A stretch of DNA of 64,000 nt. Origin: CAWAPS01 sp963783945 (GTDB taxonomy: Bacteria; Actinomycetota; Acidimicrobiia; Acidimicrobiales; Palsa-688). A program made the translations under genes and the position numbers. Location: contig CAWAPS010000019.1 of the NCBI GenBank assembly GCA_963783945.1, forward strand, positions 620,001 to 684,000, in the 5' to 3' direction. Below, piece by piece: positions 1-9,047 of the stretch (its first letter is position 1; every line of letters begins with the position of its first letter). The notes beneath the pieces were generated by a model that saw only the letters and a program-made list of their open reading frames with translations, searched no databases and was not told the DNA's origin.

Positions 1-1675
1 CGATGCGGTCCCGCAGGATAGAGGCTGTCTCCTGAATCGCACCCGCCGTCATCGAACCAGAACGGCTACCCGCCGCCCCCGCACCGAAGCCGGTGACGGC
101 GGTGTCGCCCTGGATGGTGGCGACGTCCTCGATGTTGACTCCGAGCGCGTCGGCCGCCAGCTGCACCACAGTGGTCTCGATGCTGTTTCCCGTGGATCCC
201 CCGGCGATGTAGACGTTTACCCGTCCGGACGGCTCAATGCGGATGGACGCCGCCTCGGTGGCGTAGTAGCCAAAGGCCGGAGTGGAGGGCTCCACGTACA
301 CCGACACACCGACGCCGATGTAGCGCCCTCGCTCCCGGGATTCGGCTTGCTCCCGCCTGAAAGCTTCGTAGCCGAGCATTTCCACCGCCTGCTCGAACGT
401 CTCCAGGGGCGCGATGAGGTCGAAGGTCATGCCGTTCGCGCTCAGATAAGGCAGGTCGTCATGGCGCAGCAGGTTTCGCCGGCGCAGCTCGATGGGGTCC
501 ATCCCCATGCGCCGGGCGGCGATGTCGAGCACCACTTCCCGGGCGAGAGATTCGAACTGCCACGGCCCCCGATAGGCCGACCGCCCGGCCGTGTTCGTGT
601 ACATCGCCTTGGCGGTGAAGCTGGCTCTCGGAACCCGGTAGGGTCCAGGAAACAGGGCGCCGACGAGCGACGCCGTGCCAACCGGCCAAGGCGTCGGATA
701 GGCCCCGCAGTCGGAGACGAAGTCGAGCTGAACGGCCTGGATGGCGCCGTCGGCATCGAACGCCATCTTGACCTCGCCGTGCTCGTGCCTCGACTTGCCG
801 GCTGCGAGAAGGTTCTCGCGTCGATCCTCCACCCACTTGACCGGCGCCGCCACTTTGGGCGCCGCCAGCATCACGCACATCTCGTCGCGCTGCACCATGA
901 TCTTCTGACCGAAGCCGCCGCCCGTGTCACGCATGATCACCCGGATGCGATGCTCCGGTATCCCCAACAGGCGAGAGCAGAAGAGCCTGACCTCATGGGG
1001 GGATTGAGTCGCCGAGTAGATCGTCACCTCACCGGTAGGGCGCGAGTAGTCGACCACCAGACCGCGCCCCTCCATTGGGACGGCGGCGTAAGCCTGCTGG
1101 TATATGGTCTCGGTGACGGTGTGCTCGGCCGAATCGTAGGAGTCCTGTAAGGCGGCGGCGGGGACGCCGGCCATCTCTCCGATCAAATTGGACCCGTGGC
1201 TCTGGTGAACGAGGTTCTCCGCGGTCTCTGCAGAGGCGTAGTCCACCACTGCTGGCAGGGGTTCGTACTCCACGTCGACCAGATCCGCGGCGTCCTCGGC
1301 GATGTACCGGCTGTCAGCCACTACCAGAGCGACGGGATCACCCACGAAACGCACCTCGCCCTCAGCCAGGGGCGGGCGCGGCGTCTCCGGGCTGTTCGGC
1401 CCGATGGAGGTGTGCCACTGCTCCTTGACGTCCGGGTTCAGATCGCCGGCAACGAAGACGTGATGAACCCCGGTAACACCCTTGGCCGCCGCCGTGTCGA
1501 TACCCCGGATGACAGCACGGGCAAAAGGGCTCCTGACGAAGCAGGCGTGCAGCATTCCCGGAAGAGCAATGTCGTCCACATAAGTGCCCTGGCCGGTGAG
1601 CAATCGGGCATCCTCGACCCGGTGCACCCTGGCCCCGGCATACCGAGTGGCTCCTGGCGAGACAAACTCTGTCAT
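1..1675 (-). CDS. Xanthine dehydrogenase/CoxL-family molybdopterin-binding subunit (C-terminus beyond window)
   Basis: This is the large catalytic subunit of a molybdenum hydroxylase, which hydroxylates aldehydes, CO or N-heterocycles with water as the oxygen source. 558 residues are visible from ATG 1675 with no stop before the window edge, so the C-terminal part is missing. The N-terminal hammerhead domain has RLLTGQGTYVDD at about 24-35. Mo-cofactor signatures are GGGFGQK (252-258), AYRGPWQFE (367-375) and GAGAAGSRS (531-539). The active-site Gln/Cys loop of CO dehydrogenase is not recognisable, so the substrate is open. FAD and FeS subunits are not upstream and may lie beyond the left edge. 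A GAGG stretch lies just upstream of the ATG. Confidence 0.9.
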   Translation of the reverse strand, partial: MTEFVSPGATRYAGARVHRVEDARLLTGQGTYVDDIALPGMLHACFVRSPFARAVIRGIDTAAAKGVTGVHHVFVAGDLNPDVKEQWHTSIGPNSPETPRPPLAEGEVRFVGDPVALVVADSRYIAEDAADLVDVEYEPLPAVVDYASAETAENLVHQSHGSNLIGEMAGVPAAALQDSYDSAEHTVTETIYQQAYAAVPMEGRGLVVDYSRPTGEVTIYSATQSPHEVRLFCSRLLGIPEHRIRVIMRDTGGGFGQKIMVQRDEMCVMLAAPKVAAPVKWVEDRRENLLAAGKSRHEHGEVKMAFDADGAIQAVQLDFVSDCGAYPTPWPVGTASLVGALFPGPYRVPRASFTAKAMYTNTAGRSAYRGPWQFESLAREVVLDIAARRMGMDPIELRRRNLLRHDDLPYLSANGMTFDLIAPLETFEQAVEMLGYEAFRREQAESRERGRYIGVGVSVYVEPSTPAFGYYATEAASIRIEPSGRVNVYIAGGSTGNSIETTVVQLAADALGVNIEDVATIQGDTAVTGFGAGAAGSRSGSMTAGAIQETASILRDRI

Positions 1676-1825
1676 GACCACGCCTCGGTCGCCAAACGGG
1701 ATGGCGGGTCTAACCGGGACGAGAGGCCGCTTGACACCAAAGGTGCAGGGCTCTTGGCCGACCCCACTGACCGGCCCGGCACCGTGACCTTTGGTTCAAG
1801 CGAACGCACGACGGACCCCCTTGAC

Positions 1826-1853
1826 TTTGGTGCCATATCATTATGGCACCAAA
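1826..1853. promoter_or_regulatory. 28-bp perfect palindromic operator candidate
   Basis: Two 12-base arms, TTTGGTGCCATA and its exact reverse complement, flank a 4-base centre TCAT. The site lies between the divergently transcribed molybdopterin subunit (start 1675) and the hydrolase/LLM/TfdA operon (start 1958). A TTGACT hexamer at 1821-1826 abuts it. The geometry fits a dimeric regulator binding two adjacent turns and controlling one or both divergent units. No regulator gene lies beside it, so the binder is unknown. Confidence 0.6.
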
Positions 1854-1957
1854 TCCGAGTACCGGGCAACCCCCCGTCGAGTAGTGACCGCTCACTCCGC
1901 TTCGCTCGCCAGCCGAACAATAGCGCGGCAAAAGGCAACGGGCGTAGTCTCAACCAC

Positions 1958-2836
1958 GTGGCAACCGCGCAAGTTGACGGACTGACATTGGCCTACGAGG
2001 TGATCGGAGACACGGGCCGCCCCTGGATCATCACCCCGGGGGGGCGATTTCCGAAGGATGATCCGGGTATCCGACCCCTGGCCGAATCGATAGCCTCGGC
2101 GGGCAACCGCGTCGTGATATGGGACCGACCCAACTGCGGCGAGTCGGATGTCTGCTTCGAAGGCTCAACCGAATCGGACATGCAGGCCGAATACCTGGCC
2201 GCTCTTCTCCACCATCTCGACATGGCACCGGCCGTCGTGATGGGCGGGTCTGGGGGCGCACGAGTATCGTTGCTGGCCGTCGCCAACCATCCCGAAGTGG
2301 CCCAAGCGCTGGCCATGGTTTGGATCAGCGGCGGGGTCTTCGGCCTGATGAACCTGGCCAACATCTACTGCGGTCCGTCCCTGCGAGCCGCAGTCATGGG
2401 GGGGATGGAGGCGGTCGCCGACCTGCGTGACTGGCAAGAGGTCACCACCCGCAACCCCTCCAACCGCCAGCGCATCCTCGATCAAGATCGCACCACGTTC
2501 TTGCACACCATGGAGCGCTGGATGGCGGCCTACTACCCCATGCCCGGTGACGCCGTACCCGGACTCAGCGCCGACCACGCCCGCTCGATCCAGGTCCCGA
2601 CGTTGGTGTTCCGCAGCGGAGAAAGCGACTGGTGGCATCCCCGCGAGACCACCGAACAGGTAGCACAACTGATCCCCCACTCCCAGCTGGTGGAACCGCC
2701 ATGGCCCGACACGGAATGGATCGATGGCACCAAACGCCGCGAGCGGGGCGAACAACAAGGAGCCTTCGAACGCTGGCCCCTGCTTGCCCCCCAACTGCTC
2801 GATTGGGCCACGCACGTCCTTGAGGAGGTTGCGTGA
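1958..2836 (+). CDS. Alpha/beta-fold hydrolase
   Basis: A 292-residue alpha/beta hydrolase. The nucleophile elbow is GGSGGA with Ser near residue 98, and the first strand and oxyanion region reads WIITPGGRFP. The acid residue may lie in the ESDWWHP segment near the C-terminus. The usual catalytic His is not obvious, so activity is uncertain. GTG 1958 was chosen because family homology (AQVDGLTLAYEV) starts there; the open frame continues much further upstream without homology. It is the first gene of an operon: its TGA overlaps the GTG of the following LLM oxidoreductase by 4 bases. Confidence 0.8.
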   Translation: MATAQVDGLTLAYEVIGDTGRPWIITPGGRFPKDDPGIRPLAESIASAGNRVVIWDRPNCGESDVCFEGSTESDMQAEYLAALLHHLDMAPAVVMGGSGGARVSLLAVANHPEVAQALAMVWISGGVFGLMNLANIYCGPSLRAAVMGGMEAVADLRDWQEVTTRNPSNRQRILDQDRTTFLHTMERWMAAYYPMPGDAVPGLSADHARSIQVPTLVFRSGESDWWHPRETTEQVAQLIPHSQLVEPPWPDTEWIDGTKRRERGEQQGAFERWPLLAPQLLDWATHVLEEVA

Positions 2837-3801
2837 CCACCAGGAAACCGACATTCGGCGCCTTCATTCCCCAGGGCTGGAAGATGGAGCTCTCCTCCAT
2901 CGAAGGCGCAGAGGCCAAGTGGGCGAAGTCGGTTGAGATCGCCCAGTTGGCTGAAGAGCTCGGCTATGACTCGATCTGGGTATACGACCATCTCCACAAC
3001 GTGCCGCGTCCGGCGAACGAAGCGGTATTCGAGTGCTGGACCACTCTGGCGGCGATCAGCCAGCGAACGTCGCGGGTGCGCCTCGGCCAGATGGTTGGGT
3101 GTAACTCTTACCGCCAACCGTCCCTGCTTGCCAAGATCACTTCAAACGTCGACGTCATCAGTGGCGGTCGTCTGGACTGGGGCATCGGCGCGGGCTGGTA
3201 TCAGAACGAATACACCGGGTATGGTTTCGACTTCCCGCAGCCGAGGATCCGCATAGGCATGCTGCGCGAGGCCGTCGAGATCGTCAAGTCGATGTGGACC
3301 GTACCGTCCACCACTTACGAGGGGCGCTATTTCAAGCTCGAACGCGCCCAGTGCGAACCGAAGCCATTGCAGCGGCCCCACCCTCCAATCCTGATCGGAG
3401 GGGGAGGCGAGCAGTTGACCCTGCGCGTCGTGGCGCGCCTTGCCGATCGGTCGAATTTCGGGGGAAAGCCGCCGGAGTTCGCCCGCAAGTGCGAGGTCCT
3501 CAAGGATCACTGCCGCGACATCGGGCGCGATTACGACGAGATCGAGAAGACGTGGTCGCCCGAGGTTTTCCTGCGCCAGACCGAAGACGAGGTCATCGCC
3601 GCGGGATCGCACTCCTTTTGGGGTGAGCCGTTCGAGTCGTGGAGGGAAGGCAACCTTGTCGGCACGCCCGAGCAGGTGGCAGAGAAGATCCAGACCTATA
3701 TCGACCTCGGGTGCACTTCGTTCATGCCTTGGAACAGCGACTACCCGTCGGATGGGACGTTGCGCCTGTTCGCGGAAAACGTGATCTCGCAGTTCCGGTA
3801 A
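2833..3801 (+). CDS. LLM-class F420-dependent oxidoreductase
   Basis: A 322-residue TIM-barrel protein of the luciferase-like monooxygenase superfamily. Motifs are the early YDSIWVYDHL strand, LSGGRLDWGIGAGW-type text (here SGGRLDWGIGAGWYQNEY) and PHPPILIGGGGEQ around the mid-protein, which is typical of F420-dependent actinobacterial members. These catalyse hydride transfer to or from substrates with reduced F420 rather than FMN. It is translationally coupled to the hydrolase (GTGA overlap) and followed 25 bases later by a TfdA-type dioxygenase, suggesting one three-step catabolic unit. The substrate is unknown. Confidence 0.88.
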   Translation: MTTRKPTFGAFIPQGWKMELSSIEGAEAKWAKSVEIAQLAEELGYDSIWVYDHLHNVPRPANEAVFECWTTLAAISQRTSRVRLGQMVGCNSYRQPSLLAKITSNVDVISGGRLDWGIGAGWYQNEYTGYGFDFPQPRIRIGMLREAVEIVKSMWTVPSTTYEGRYFKLERAQCEPKPLQRPHPPILIGGGGEQLTLRVVARLADRSNFGGKPPEFARKCEVLKDHCRDIGRDYDEIEKTWSPEVFLRQTEDEVIAAGSHSFWGEPFESWREGNLVGTPEQVAEKIQTYIDLGCTSFMPWNSDYPSDGTLRLFAENVISQFR

Positions 3802-3826
3802 GAATGGTTGAGGGAGGACATTGATC

Positions 3827-4624
3827 ATGCGCTGGCAACAACTCTCGCCGTTCGGAGCGCAAGTCGAGCTGGATCTGACCGTCGCCCAAACCACCGGCAC
3901 TGTTGACGGGTTGCGCGACCTGTTCGACCGCCACCACTTGCTGTCGTTCGATCACCAGCACCTCCTGGGGGATGACCAGAAGCGCGTGGCCCGGTGGTTC
4001 GGCTCGGTCGACGAGAACGCCCCAGCGACGTTCCTGGATGGCCTCGGTACCGGCCCCTTGTCGTTCCATTCTGACCAGACGTCGTCTCCCCACCCGTTTG
4101 TCGGCCTGTCATTGCACGCGGTAGACGTCACCGAGGGAATGACGACGACCGTGTTTGTTGACGCGGTCATGGCGGCTGACACTCTTCCGGCCCCGCTCCG
4201 GGAGCGGGCGGCCGGCCGGATGGCCCTGCACGTGCTGCCGGTCAGCATCGCCGAGCGGATCCGGGCGCCCGACGCCATGGAGCGGCCCCGCGCCGTCCAT
4301 CCCGTCCTGTTCGATCACCCGCGCACCGGCGAGACGATCCTGTTCGTCAACACGCGGACCGACCGCGTCTTGGATCTGCCACCCGAGGAGAGCGAGACAC
4401 TGCTCCAGGAGCTCTTCGACCATCTATACAGTGGGCCGCACACCTACGCCCACCCCTGGACCAACGGGGACTTCCTCGTGTGGGACAACCTCGCCCTGCA
4501 GCACGGCCGGCCGGCCACCCCGTCCGGGGCCCACCGCAAGCTGCAGCGGGTGGCCATCGGGGACAACCCCGAGCTCAGCCGGGTACCGCCAGAGCTGATC
4601 GCCAGCTACATAGACAACCGCTGA
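3827..4624 (+). CDS. TauD/TfdA-family 2-oxoglutarate/Fe(II) dioxygenase
   Basis: A 265-residue non-haem iron dioxygenase. The metal triad is visible as H81-x-D83 (FHSDQT) and the distal His at about 226 (LQHGRP), with Arg 237 or 241 available for 2-oxoglutarate. ATG 3827 is preferred over an in-frame TTG at 3821 because the GGAGG at 3813-3817 is then 9 bases away. It is the third gene of the hydrolase-LLM-dioxygenase run and ends 37 bases before a convergent gene. It probably hydroxylates or desaturates a small organic acid; the substrate cannot be told. Confidence 0.85.
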   Translation: MRWQQLSPFGAQVELDLTVAQTTGTVDGLRDLFDRHHLLSFDHQHLLGDDQKRVARWFGSVDENAPATFLDGLGTGPLSFHSDQTSSPHPFVGLSLHAVDVTEGMTTTVFVDAVMAADTLPAPLRERAAGRMALHVLPVSIAERIRAPDAMERPRAVHPVLFDHPRTGETILFVNTRTDRVLDLPPEESETLLQELFDHLYSGPHTYAHPWTNGDFLVWDNLALQHGRPATPSGAHRKLQRVAIGDNPELSRVPPELIASYIDNR

Positions 4625-4661
4625 ACCGGTAGCAGAACCTCCATGGGCCCGGCGCCGGGGG

Positions 4662-5048
4662 TCACGGCGAGCTGAGCGAATGCATCCACTCGTCGATCGC
4701 GGGACCTCCACTGTCAACGGGCTCGGAGTAGAAACGGCCGCGCCGGATGGTGTCCGAGCCCTGATCGATCTCGAAGATGACGACCGCAGCGATCTGCAAA
4801 CCGTCCGACCGGAAGGCGTTCTCGACCCAGACTTCAGATGAGGTCTCTACCATACGCAGGACCTCGATCCTGCCTTCAGGGTACTGTGACATGAGGTAAT
4901 CGATGTTCTTCACCTCCTGGTCCCGGCCCTTGAAGCCGCGGGCGGGATGCTGAGGCACGATCATCTCGAAATCGGGATGGAAGGCGGATTCGACCCCGGC
5001 GATGTCTCCCCGGTTGACCGCCTCCACGAAGCGGAGCACTGGATTCAC
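4662..5048 (-). CDS. SnoaL/NTF2-like protein, possible ring-hydroxylase small subunit or cyclase
   Basis: A 128-residue NTF2-fold protein of SnoaL type (RFVEAVNRGDIAG...FHPDFEM, then a FEIDQG...RGRFYSEP C-terminal sheet). GTG 5048 is chosen because AAGGAG lies 7 bases upstream and homology starts at once. It follows the Rieske oxygenase gene by 25 bases on the same strand. Beta subunits of ring-hydroxylating dioxygenases share this fold, so it could be a partner of that enzyme. It is shorter than typical beta subunits, and a stand-alone isomerase/cyclase role is equally possible. Confidence 0.72.
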   Translation of the reverse strand: MNPVLRFVEAVNRGDIAGVESAFHPDFEMIVPQHPARGFKGRDQEVKNIDYLMSQYPEGRIEVLRMVETSSEVWVENAFRSDGLQIAAVVIFEIDQGSDTIRRGRFYSEPVDSGGPAIDEWMHSLSSP

Positions 5049-5073
5049 TGTCTTCTCCTTATGAGCGAACCGG

Positions 5074-6225
5074 TCATAGCGACGTGATCGCCTCCCGGAA
5101 GCAGGCGTGGAAATGCTGAACGACCGGCTCGTTGCGGCCGAACACCAAGTGCGGGATCGCCGCCGGAGCGTGCAACCCGGGCAACGACTGACCGGTGATC
5201 CATAGATCCTCCCCGTTGACGATAACTTCGCACCCGAAGTACACGGCCTCGTCGAGCTCCTTGCGCTGCGCGTCAGTAGCCGGCTCTTCGGCCACGTAGA
5301 CCGCATGGACGCCGTAGCCTTCGTCCGGATTTGCTCCCGGGTAGATCCAGTGGACCTCGAGCTTGGTCGGATAGACCGAGAAATTGACCGCGGGGTACAG
5401 GCGGTACTGGATGCTGATGTGCTCGCCCGGCTCCCACTCGTCCTCAGGTTGGGCTCGCATGGTCTCAATCGACGTCAAGGCCGAGACCATCCGTACGTGA
5501 GGGCCGTAGAAGTCGACCAGCTGGCGGCGGCCGACCAGATAGTCGGACAGGGTCTTCTGGTGCAGAAAAGGGAAATGGTAGTTCTCGCAGAATGTGTCCC
5601 ACGCGAACTTCCAGTTGCCGCGGTAGGCGTGCAGGTGAGGCTCGGTGTAAAGCGACCATGACTCGAATCCCCACGAGGCGAGTTCGGGACCGAGCCCGCA
5701 GAGCAACTCATCGACGTCCGGCTGCGACCCGGGAACCGGTGAGCCGAAGATCATCCCGTACTTCTCGACAACAGGGAGGTCCACGAGGCCGTGCTCCTCA
5801 CGGCACAGCTGGTCGAAGCCCTCTGGTTCCGGCACGGCCACAAGCCGACCATCGCCGTCATAGGTCCACGAATGGAAGGGACACGACACTCGCGTCCCGC
5901 GACCCGCACCTTCCGCCACCTTCACCCCCCGGTGGCGACAACTGTTGAGAAACAGGCGGACCCGGCCCCCTCGATCGCGCCACAGCAGAAGCGGGGTGTC
6001 GACCATGTCAACTGTTCGCCACGACCCTGGTGCCGGCACATTCGCACTCAATCCCAGAAAATGGGTGCCGCGACCGAAGATCAGGTCTCGCTCGCGACGA
6101 AGCACGTCGCCTGAGGTATATGCCTCGACGGACTCTCGCATGATCGCCGGAGCCAGATGGGTGGTCTGACGGTCGATGAGATCGAGCATCTGTTTGGCCA
6201 ACTCCATCAACGCTCGCCGGTCCAT
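5074..6225 (-). CDS. Rieske non-haem iron oxygenase, alpha subunit
   Basis: A 383-residue aromatic-ring or steroid hydroxylase alpha subunit. The Rieske [2Fe-2S] site is C96-x-H98 with C115-x2-H118 (CPFHSWTYD). The mononuclear iron site is in CENYHFPFLH (H217 and H222), with the third acidic ligand probably in the NGEDLW segment near the C-terminus. The length and single-domain layout fit the family. Electrons must come from a reductase and ferredoxin not encoded nearby. The NTF2-like gene downstream may be co-transcribed. Substrate unknown; dihydroxylation or monooxygenation cannot be separated by eye. Confidence 0.93.
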   Translation of the reverse strand: MDRRALMELAKQMLDLIDRQTTHLAPAIMRESVEAYTSGDVLRRERDLIFGRGTHFLGLSANVPAPGSWRTVDMVDTPLLLWRDRGGRVRLFLNSCRHRGVKVAEGAGRGTRVSCPFHSWTYDGDGRLVAVPEPEGFDQLCREEHGLVDLPVVEKYGMIFGSPVPGSQPDVDELLCGLGPELASWGFESWSLYTEPHLHAYRGNWKFAWDTFCENYHFPFLHQKTLSDYLVGRRQLVDFYGPHVRMVSALTSIETMRAQPEDEWEPGEHISIQYRLYPAVNFSVYPTKLEVHWIYPGANPDEGYGVHAVYVAEEPATDAQRKELDEAVYFGCEVIVNGEDLWITGQSLPGLHAPAAIPHLVFGRNEPVVQHFHACFREAITSL

Positions 6226-6340
6226 CGTCCTCCTCGCCTTCGGTCTGGCTGATGCTCGACCTGCCTGCTACCTCCAACGGTACTCCCCGGTATAGTCGGC
6301 ATGGTCTGTCCGGACGCGGAGAGCTTCAAAAAAGGGGGTC

Positions 6341-7099
6341 GTGGTGGGGGTGCTCGAGGGCTTGGTGGCGGTGGTGACCGGTTCTTCCAGCGGTATCGGC
6401 AGGTCTACGGCGGAGCTGTTCGCCGCTGAGGGAGCAGCCCTAGTGATCAACTCAGTGCGCTCAGTGGAAGCAGGGCGGGCTGTCGCCGCTGGCCTGGCAG
6501 ACGCGGTTTATGTGCAGGCCGACGTTTCCAAGGAAGATGAGGCGCGTTCGGTCGTCTCCGCCGCGGTCGAGCGGTGGGGCCGGATCGACATACTGGTCAA
6601 CAACGCCGGTTATGCCGATATGGTCGACCACCGGGATCTCGCCGGCCTGACCGACGAAATTTGGATTCGCAATCTGAACATCAACCTGATGAGCACGTGG
6701 TACATGAGCCGGGCTGCCATCCCGATCATGCAGCAGGCCGGCACCGGTTCGATCGTGAACATCACCAGCCTGGCCGGCGTGCATCCAACCGGCAGCGGGA
6801 GCTGCATCGCCTACGGTGTGGCCAAAGCGGGCGTGAATCATCTCACCGTCCTTCTGGCCAACGCCTTCGGTCAGGACGGTATCCGGGTCAATGCTCTGGC
6901 CGTCGGTCCTATCGAAACTCCGATGTGGAAGATGGACAGAAACAAGACCCGAGCATCGGTGGAGAGCAACACCCTTCTCAGGCGGGCCGGCCAGCCGGAG
7001 GAGATCGCCCGATCCTGTCTCATGCTGGCCGGGCCCGGCTACGCGACCGCCCAGGTGGTCGTGGTCGACGGCGGCATGCGCTTCCGCGTGCCTCGCTGA
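6341..7099 (+). CDS. SDR-family NAD(P)-dependent oxidoreductase
   Basis: A 252-residue classical SDR. The cofactor loop TGSSSGIG is at 13-20, NNAG follows the fourth strand, the catalytic Ser is in NITSLAG and the YxxxK pair is YGVAK. The C-terminus VVVDGGMRF is standard. The GTG start follows an A/G-rich stretch (aaaaaaggggg). It is divergent from the Rieske gene with 115 bases between, so the two may share a control region. The alcohol/ketone substrate is not predictable. Confidence 0.88.
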   Translation: MVGVLEGLVAVVTGSSSGIGRSTAELFAAEGAALVINSVRSVEAGRAVAAGLADAVYVQADVSKEDEARSVVSAAVERWGRIDILVNNAGYADMVDHRDLAGLTDEIWIRNLNINLMSTWYMSRAAIPIMQQAGTGSIVNITSLAGVHPTGSGSCIAYGVAKAGVNHLTVLLANAFGQDGIRVNALAVGPIETPMWKMDRNKTRASVESNTLLRRAGQPEEIARSCLMLAGPGYATAQVVVVDGGMRFRVPR

Positions 7100-7248
7100 T
7101 CACCTGTCTGGGCCCGGATCCTCACCCCTTTAGTGCCACCTCGGCCCGTCCGACTCGATCGGGCACAACCAGCTAAACTTCCGCTCAACACCGTCCCAGG
7201 TGCCGGTAAAGCCTGGCGCGGCCGGCCACTTAGCCTGGGGGTAATCTC

Positions 7249-8004
7249 GTGGCGCATCTCGAGGGCAGAGTCGCGATCGTGACTGGTGCAGGGATCGGCC
7301 AGGGCCGTTCGACCGCTCTGCGGTTGGCACGCGACGGGGCCAAGGTCGTCGCAGCCGATATCAGTGGAGCCCAAGATGAGACGGCTTCGGAGAAGCCCGA
7401 GTCGATCGAGCCGTTCCGGGCTGACATGACCCGGGCGGCTGAGGTGCAAGCCCTCGTAGACGAGACGCTCCGACGCCACGGCCGGCTCGACGTCCTGTGC
7501 AACGTCGTCGGGGTGGCAGGAATCGCCCAGGCTCCCATCCCTGAAGTGAGCGAAGCCGAGTTCGACGAGCTCATGGCGATCAACTTGAAGAGCGTGTTCC
7601 TCGGCATGAAGTACGCCATTCCGGCGATGTTGAGCAGTGGTGGCGGATCGATAATCAACTGGTCCTCGGTAGGAGGACTCGTCTCTTCGCCTCAAACCGG
7701 GGCCTATGGGGCGTCCAAGGCCGGGATTCTCTCCCTGACCCGGACCGCGGCGAGGGAGTGGGGCAAGGACAACATCCGGGTGAATGCCATTTGCCCGGGG
7801 TTCATTTACCCGACTGGAATGACCCTCATGGGCGAGGAGAGGTTTCCAGAAGCCGTGAAGAGCGCTTCGTCGAAGTCGGCGCTCAACCGGCCAGGCCACC
7901 CGGACGAGGTGGCGGCGGTCGCGGCTTTTCTGGCATCGGACGATTCCTCGTACATGACTGGCTCGTTCCTCGTCGTTGATGGCGGTTGGACCGCCGGCGG
8001 CTGA
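7249..8004 (+). CDS. SDR-family oxidoreductase
   Basis: A 251-residue SDR with cofactor motif TGAGIGQG, slightly different from the canonical TGxxxGIG, and YGASK catalytic pair. The usual NNAG is replaced by CNVVG, an unusual but tolerated change in the structural motif. Catalytic Ser is in NWSSVGG. The GTG at 7249 follows GGGGG. It lies 149 bases after the previous SDR on the same strand and about 100 bases before an LLM oxidoreductase, so a catabolic gene set is likely. Substrate unknown. Confidence 0.86.
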   Translation: MAHLEGRVAIVTGAGIGQGRSTALRLARDGAKVVAADISGAQDETASEKPESIEPFRADMTRAAEVQALVDETLRRHGRLDVLCNVVGVAGIAQAPIPEVSEAEFDELMAINLKSVFLGMKYAIPAMLSSGGGSIINWSSVGGLVSSPQTGAYGASKAGILSLTRTAAREWGKDNIRVNAICPGFIYPTGMTLMGEERFPEAVKSASSKSALNRPGHPDEVAAVAAFLASDDSSYMTGSFLVVDGGWTAGG

Positions 8005-8106
8005 TCACCGGCTGGTTGGGCGAGAGTCAGGGGAGCAAGGTGTGGCGCCGCCGGAACTGAGACCCCATCCGACGGTGCGACCGTTCGCCCGGCTGCCGGT
8101 CTCACC

Positions 8107-9030
8107 ATGACACCATCGGGACCACTCGTTGGGTTGATGCTTTCAACCGTGGCCAACCTCGACACTGGCGAGATGGAACCAAGCCGTGTCGTAGACGCGG
8201 CCCGCCGGGCCGAATCCGCCGGCTTCGACGGCGTGTACGTCGGCGACCACCTCTTGCATCCTCATCCCATCCTGGAGTCCGTGGTCACCCTCTCCATGGT
8301 GGCGGCATCGACCGAGCGGATCTCGTTGGGGCCGTGCGTCATGCTGTTGGCGTTGCGTCAGCCCCTGGTATTGGCGAAGCAGCTCGAGACGTTGTCCACC
8401 TTCGCCCCCGGCCGGCTCCGAGTAGGTGTGGGCGTCGGCGGCGAGTACCCGGCCGAGTTCGAGGCGGCGGGCGTCCCTCTCTCGGAACGGGGTCGTCGCA
8501 TGGAGGCGACCCTGGGCCAGGTCCGGTCATGGCTTGCTGCAGGCGACGACCGGCCCGACGGTTCGAAGGTCCCCAATGCCGGCCACGTTCCCTTTCTCCT
8601 CGCCGGATGGAAGGAGGCGGCGCTGCGGCGAGCCGCCCGCATGGGGGACGGGTGGATCGGCTACCTCCTCGGTATCGATAGCTTTACTCGCCGCCGGGTT
8701 TTCCTCCGCCAATGCCTGGATGAGCTGGGCCGTACCGTTGACGGGTTCTCGACCGGCATGCTGTTGCCTGTACACGTAGACGACTCGGATCGAGGTAGTC
8801 ACGCCGCCGCCGCCGACGCGTGGACCAGACTGACCAACGCCTCGGCGCCCCTGCCCGAACGGCTCTTCGTGGCTGGCCGTCCCACGAGTGTCGTGGACCA
8901 GATACATGGCTACTGGCAGGCGGGCTGCACCGAGTTCATGCTGGCGCCGGCTGATCAGGGCGACCGCTACCTCGACCAGGTGGACGAACTAGGGCGGTAC
9001 GTCCTGCCAGCAGTGAAGGCTTTCTCGTGA
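8107..9030 (+). CDS. LLM-class F420-dependent oxidoreductase
   Basis: A 307-residue luciferase-like TIM-barrel enzyme. It has the FDGVYVGDHL strand, a PLVLAKQLETLS helix, GRLRVGVGVGGEYPAEF and a FLLAGWKEAAL segment where most members show an IGG motif. It most likely uses F420. It reads in the same direction as two preceding SDR genes and converges with the substrate-binding lipoprotein gene (18 bases between the two ends). Confidence 0.85.
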   Translation: MTPSGPLVGLMLSTVANLDTGEMEPSRVVDAARRAESAGFDGVYVGDHLLHPHPILESVVTLSMVAASTERISLGPCVMLLALRQPLVLAKQLETLSTFAPGRLRVGVGVGGEYPAEFEAAGVPLSERGRRMEATLGQVRSWLAAGDDRPDGSKVPNAGHVPFLLAGWKEAALRRAARMGDGWIGYLLGIDSFTRRRVFLRQCLDELGRTVDGFSTGMLLPVHVDDSDRGSHAAAADAWTRLTNASAPLPERLFVAGRPTSVVDQIHGYWQAGCTEFMLAPADQGDRYLDQVDELGRYVLPAVKAFS

Positions 9031-9047
9031 CTGCTCGAGTGTGCAGA

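Noticed and set aside
347..1150. 267-codon plus-strand frame near the left edge
   Set aside because: Shadow of the molybdenum hydroxylase gene on the minus strand, which is open over the whole span and carries the family motifs.
1196..1957. Long in-frame extension before the alpha/beta hydrolase
   Set aside because: It runs antisense to the molybdopterin subunit and across the 28-bp palindrome with no protein-like sequence; homology starts at GTG 1958.
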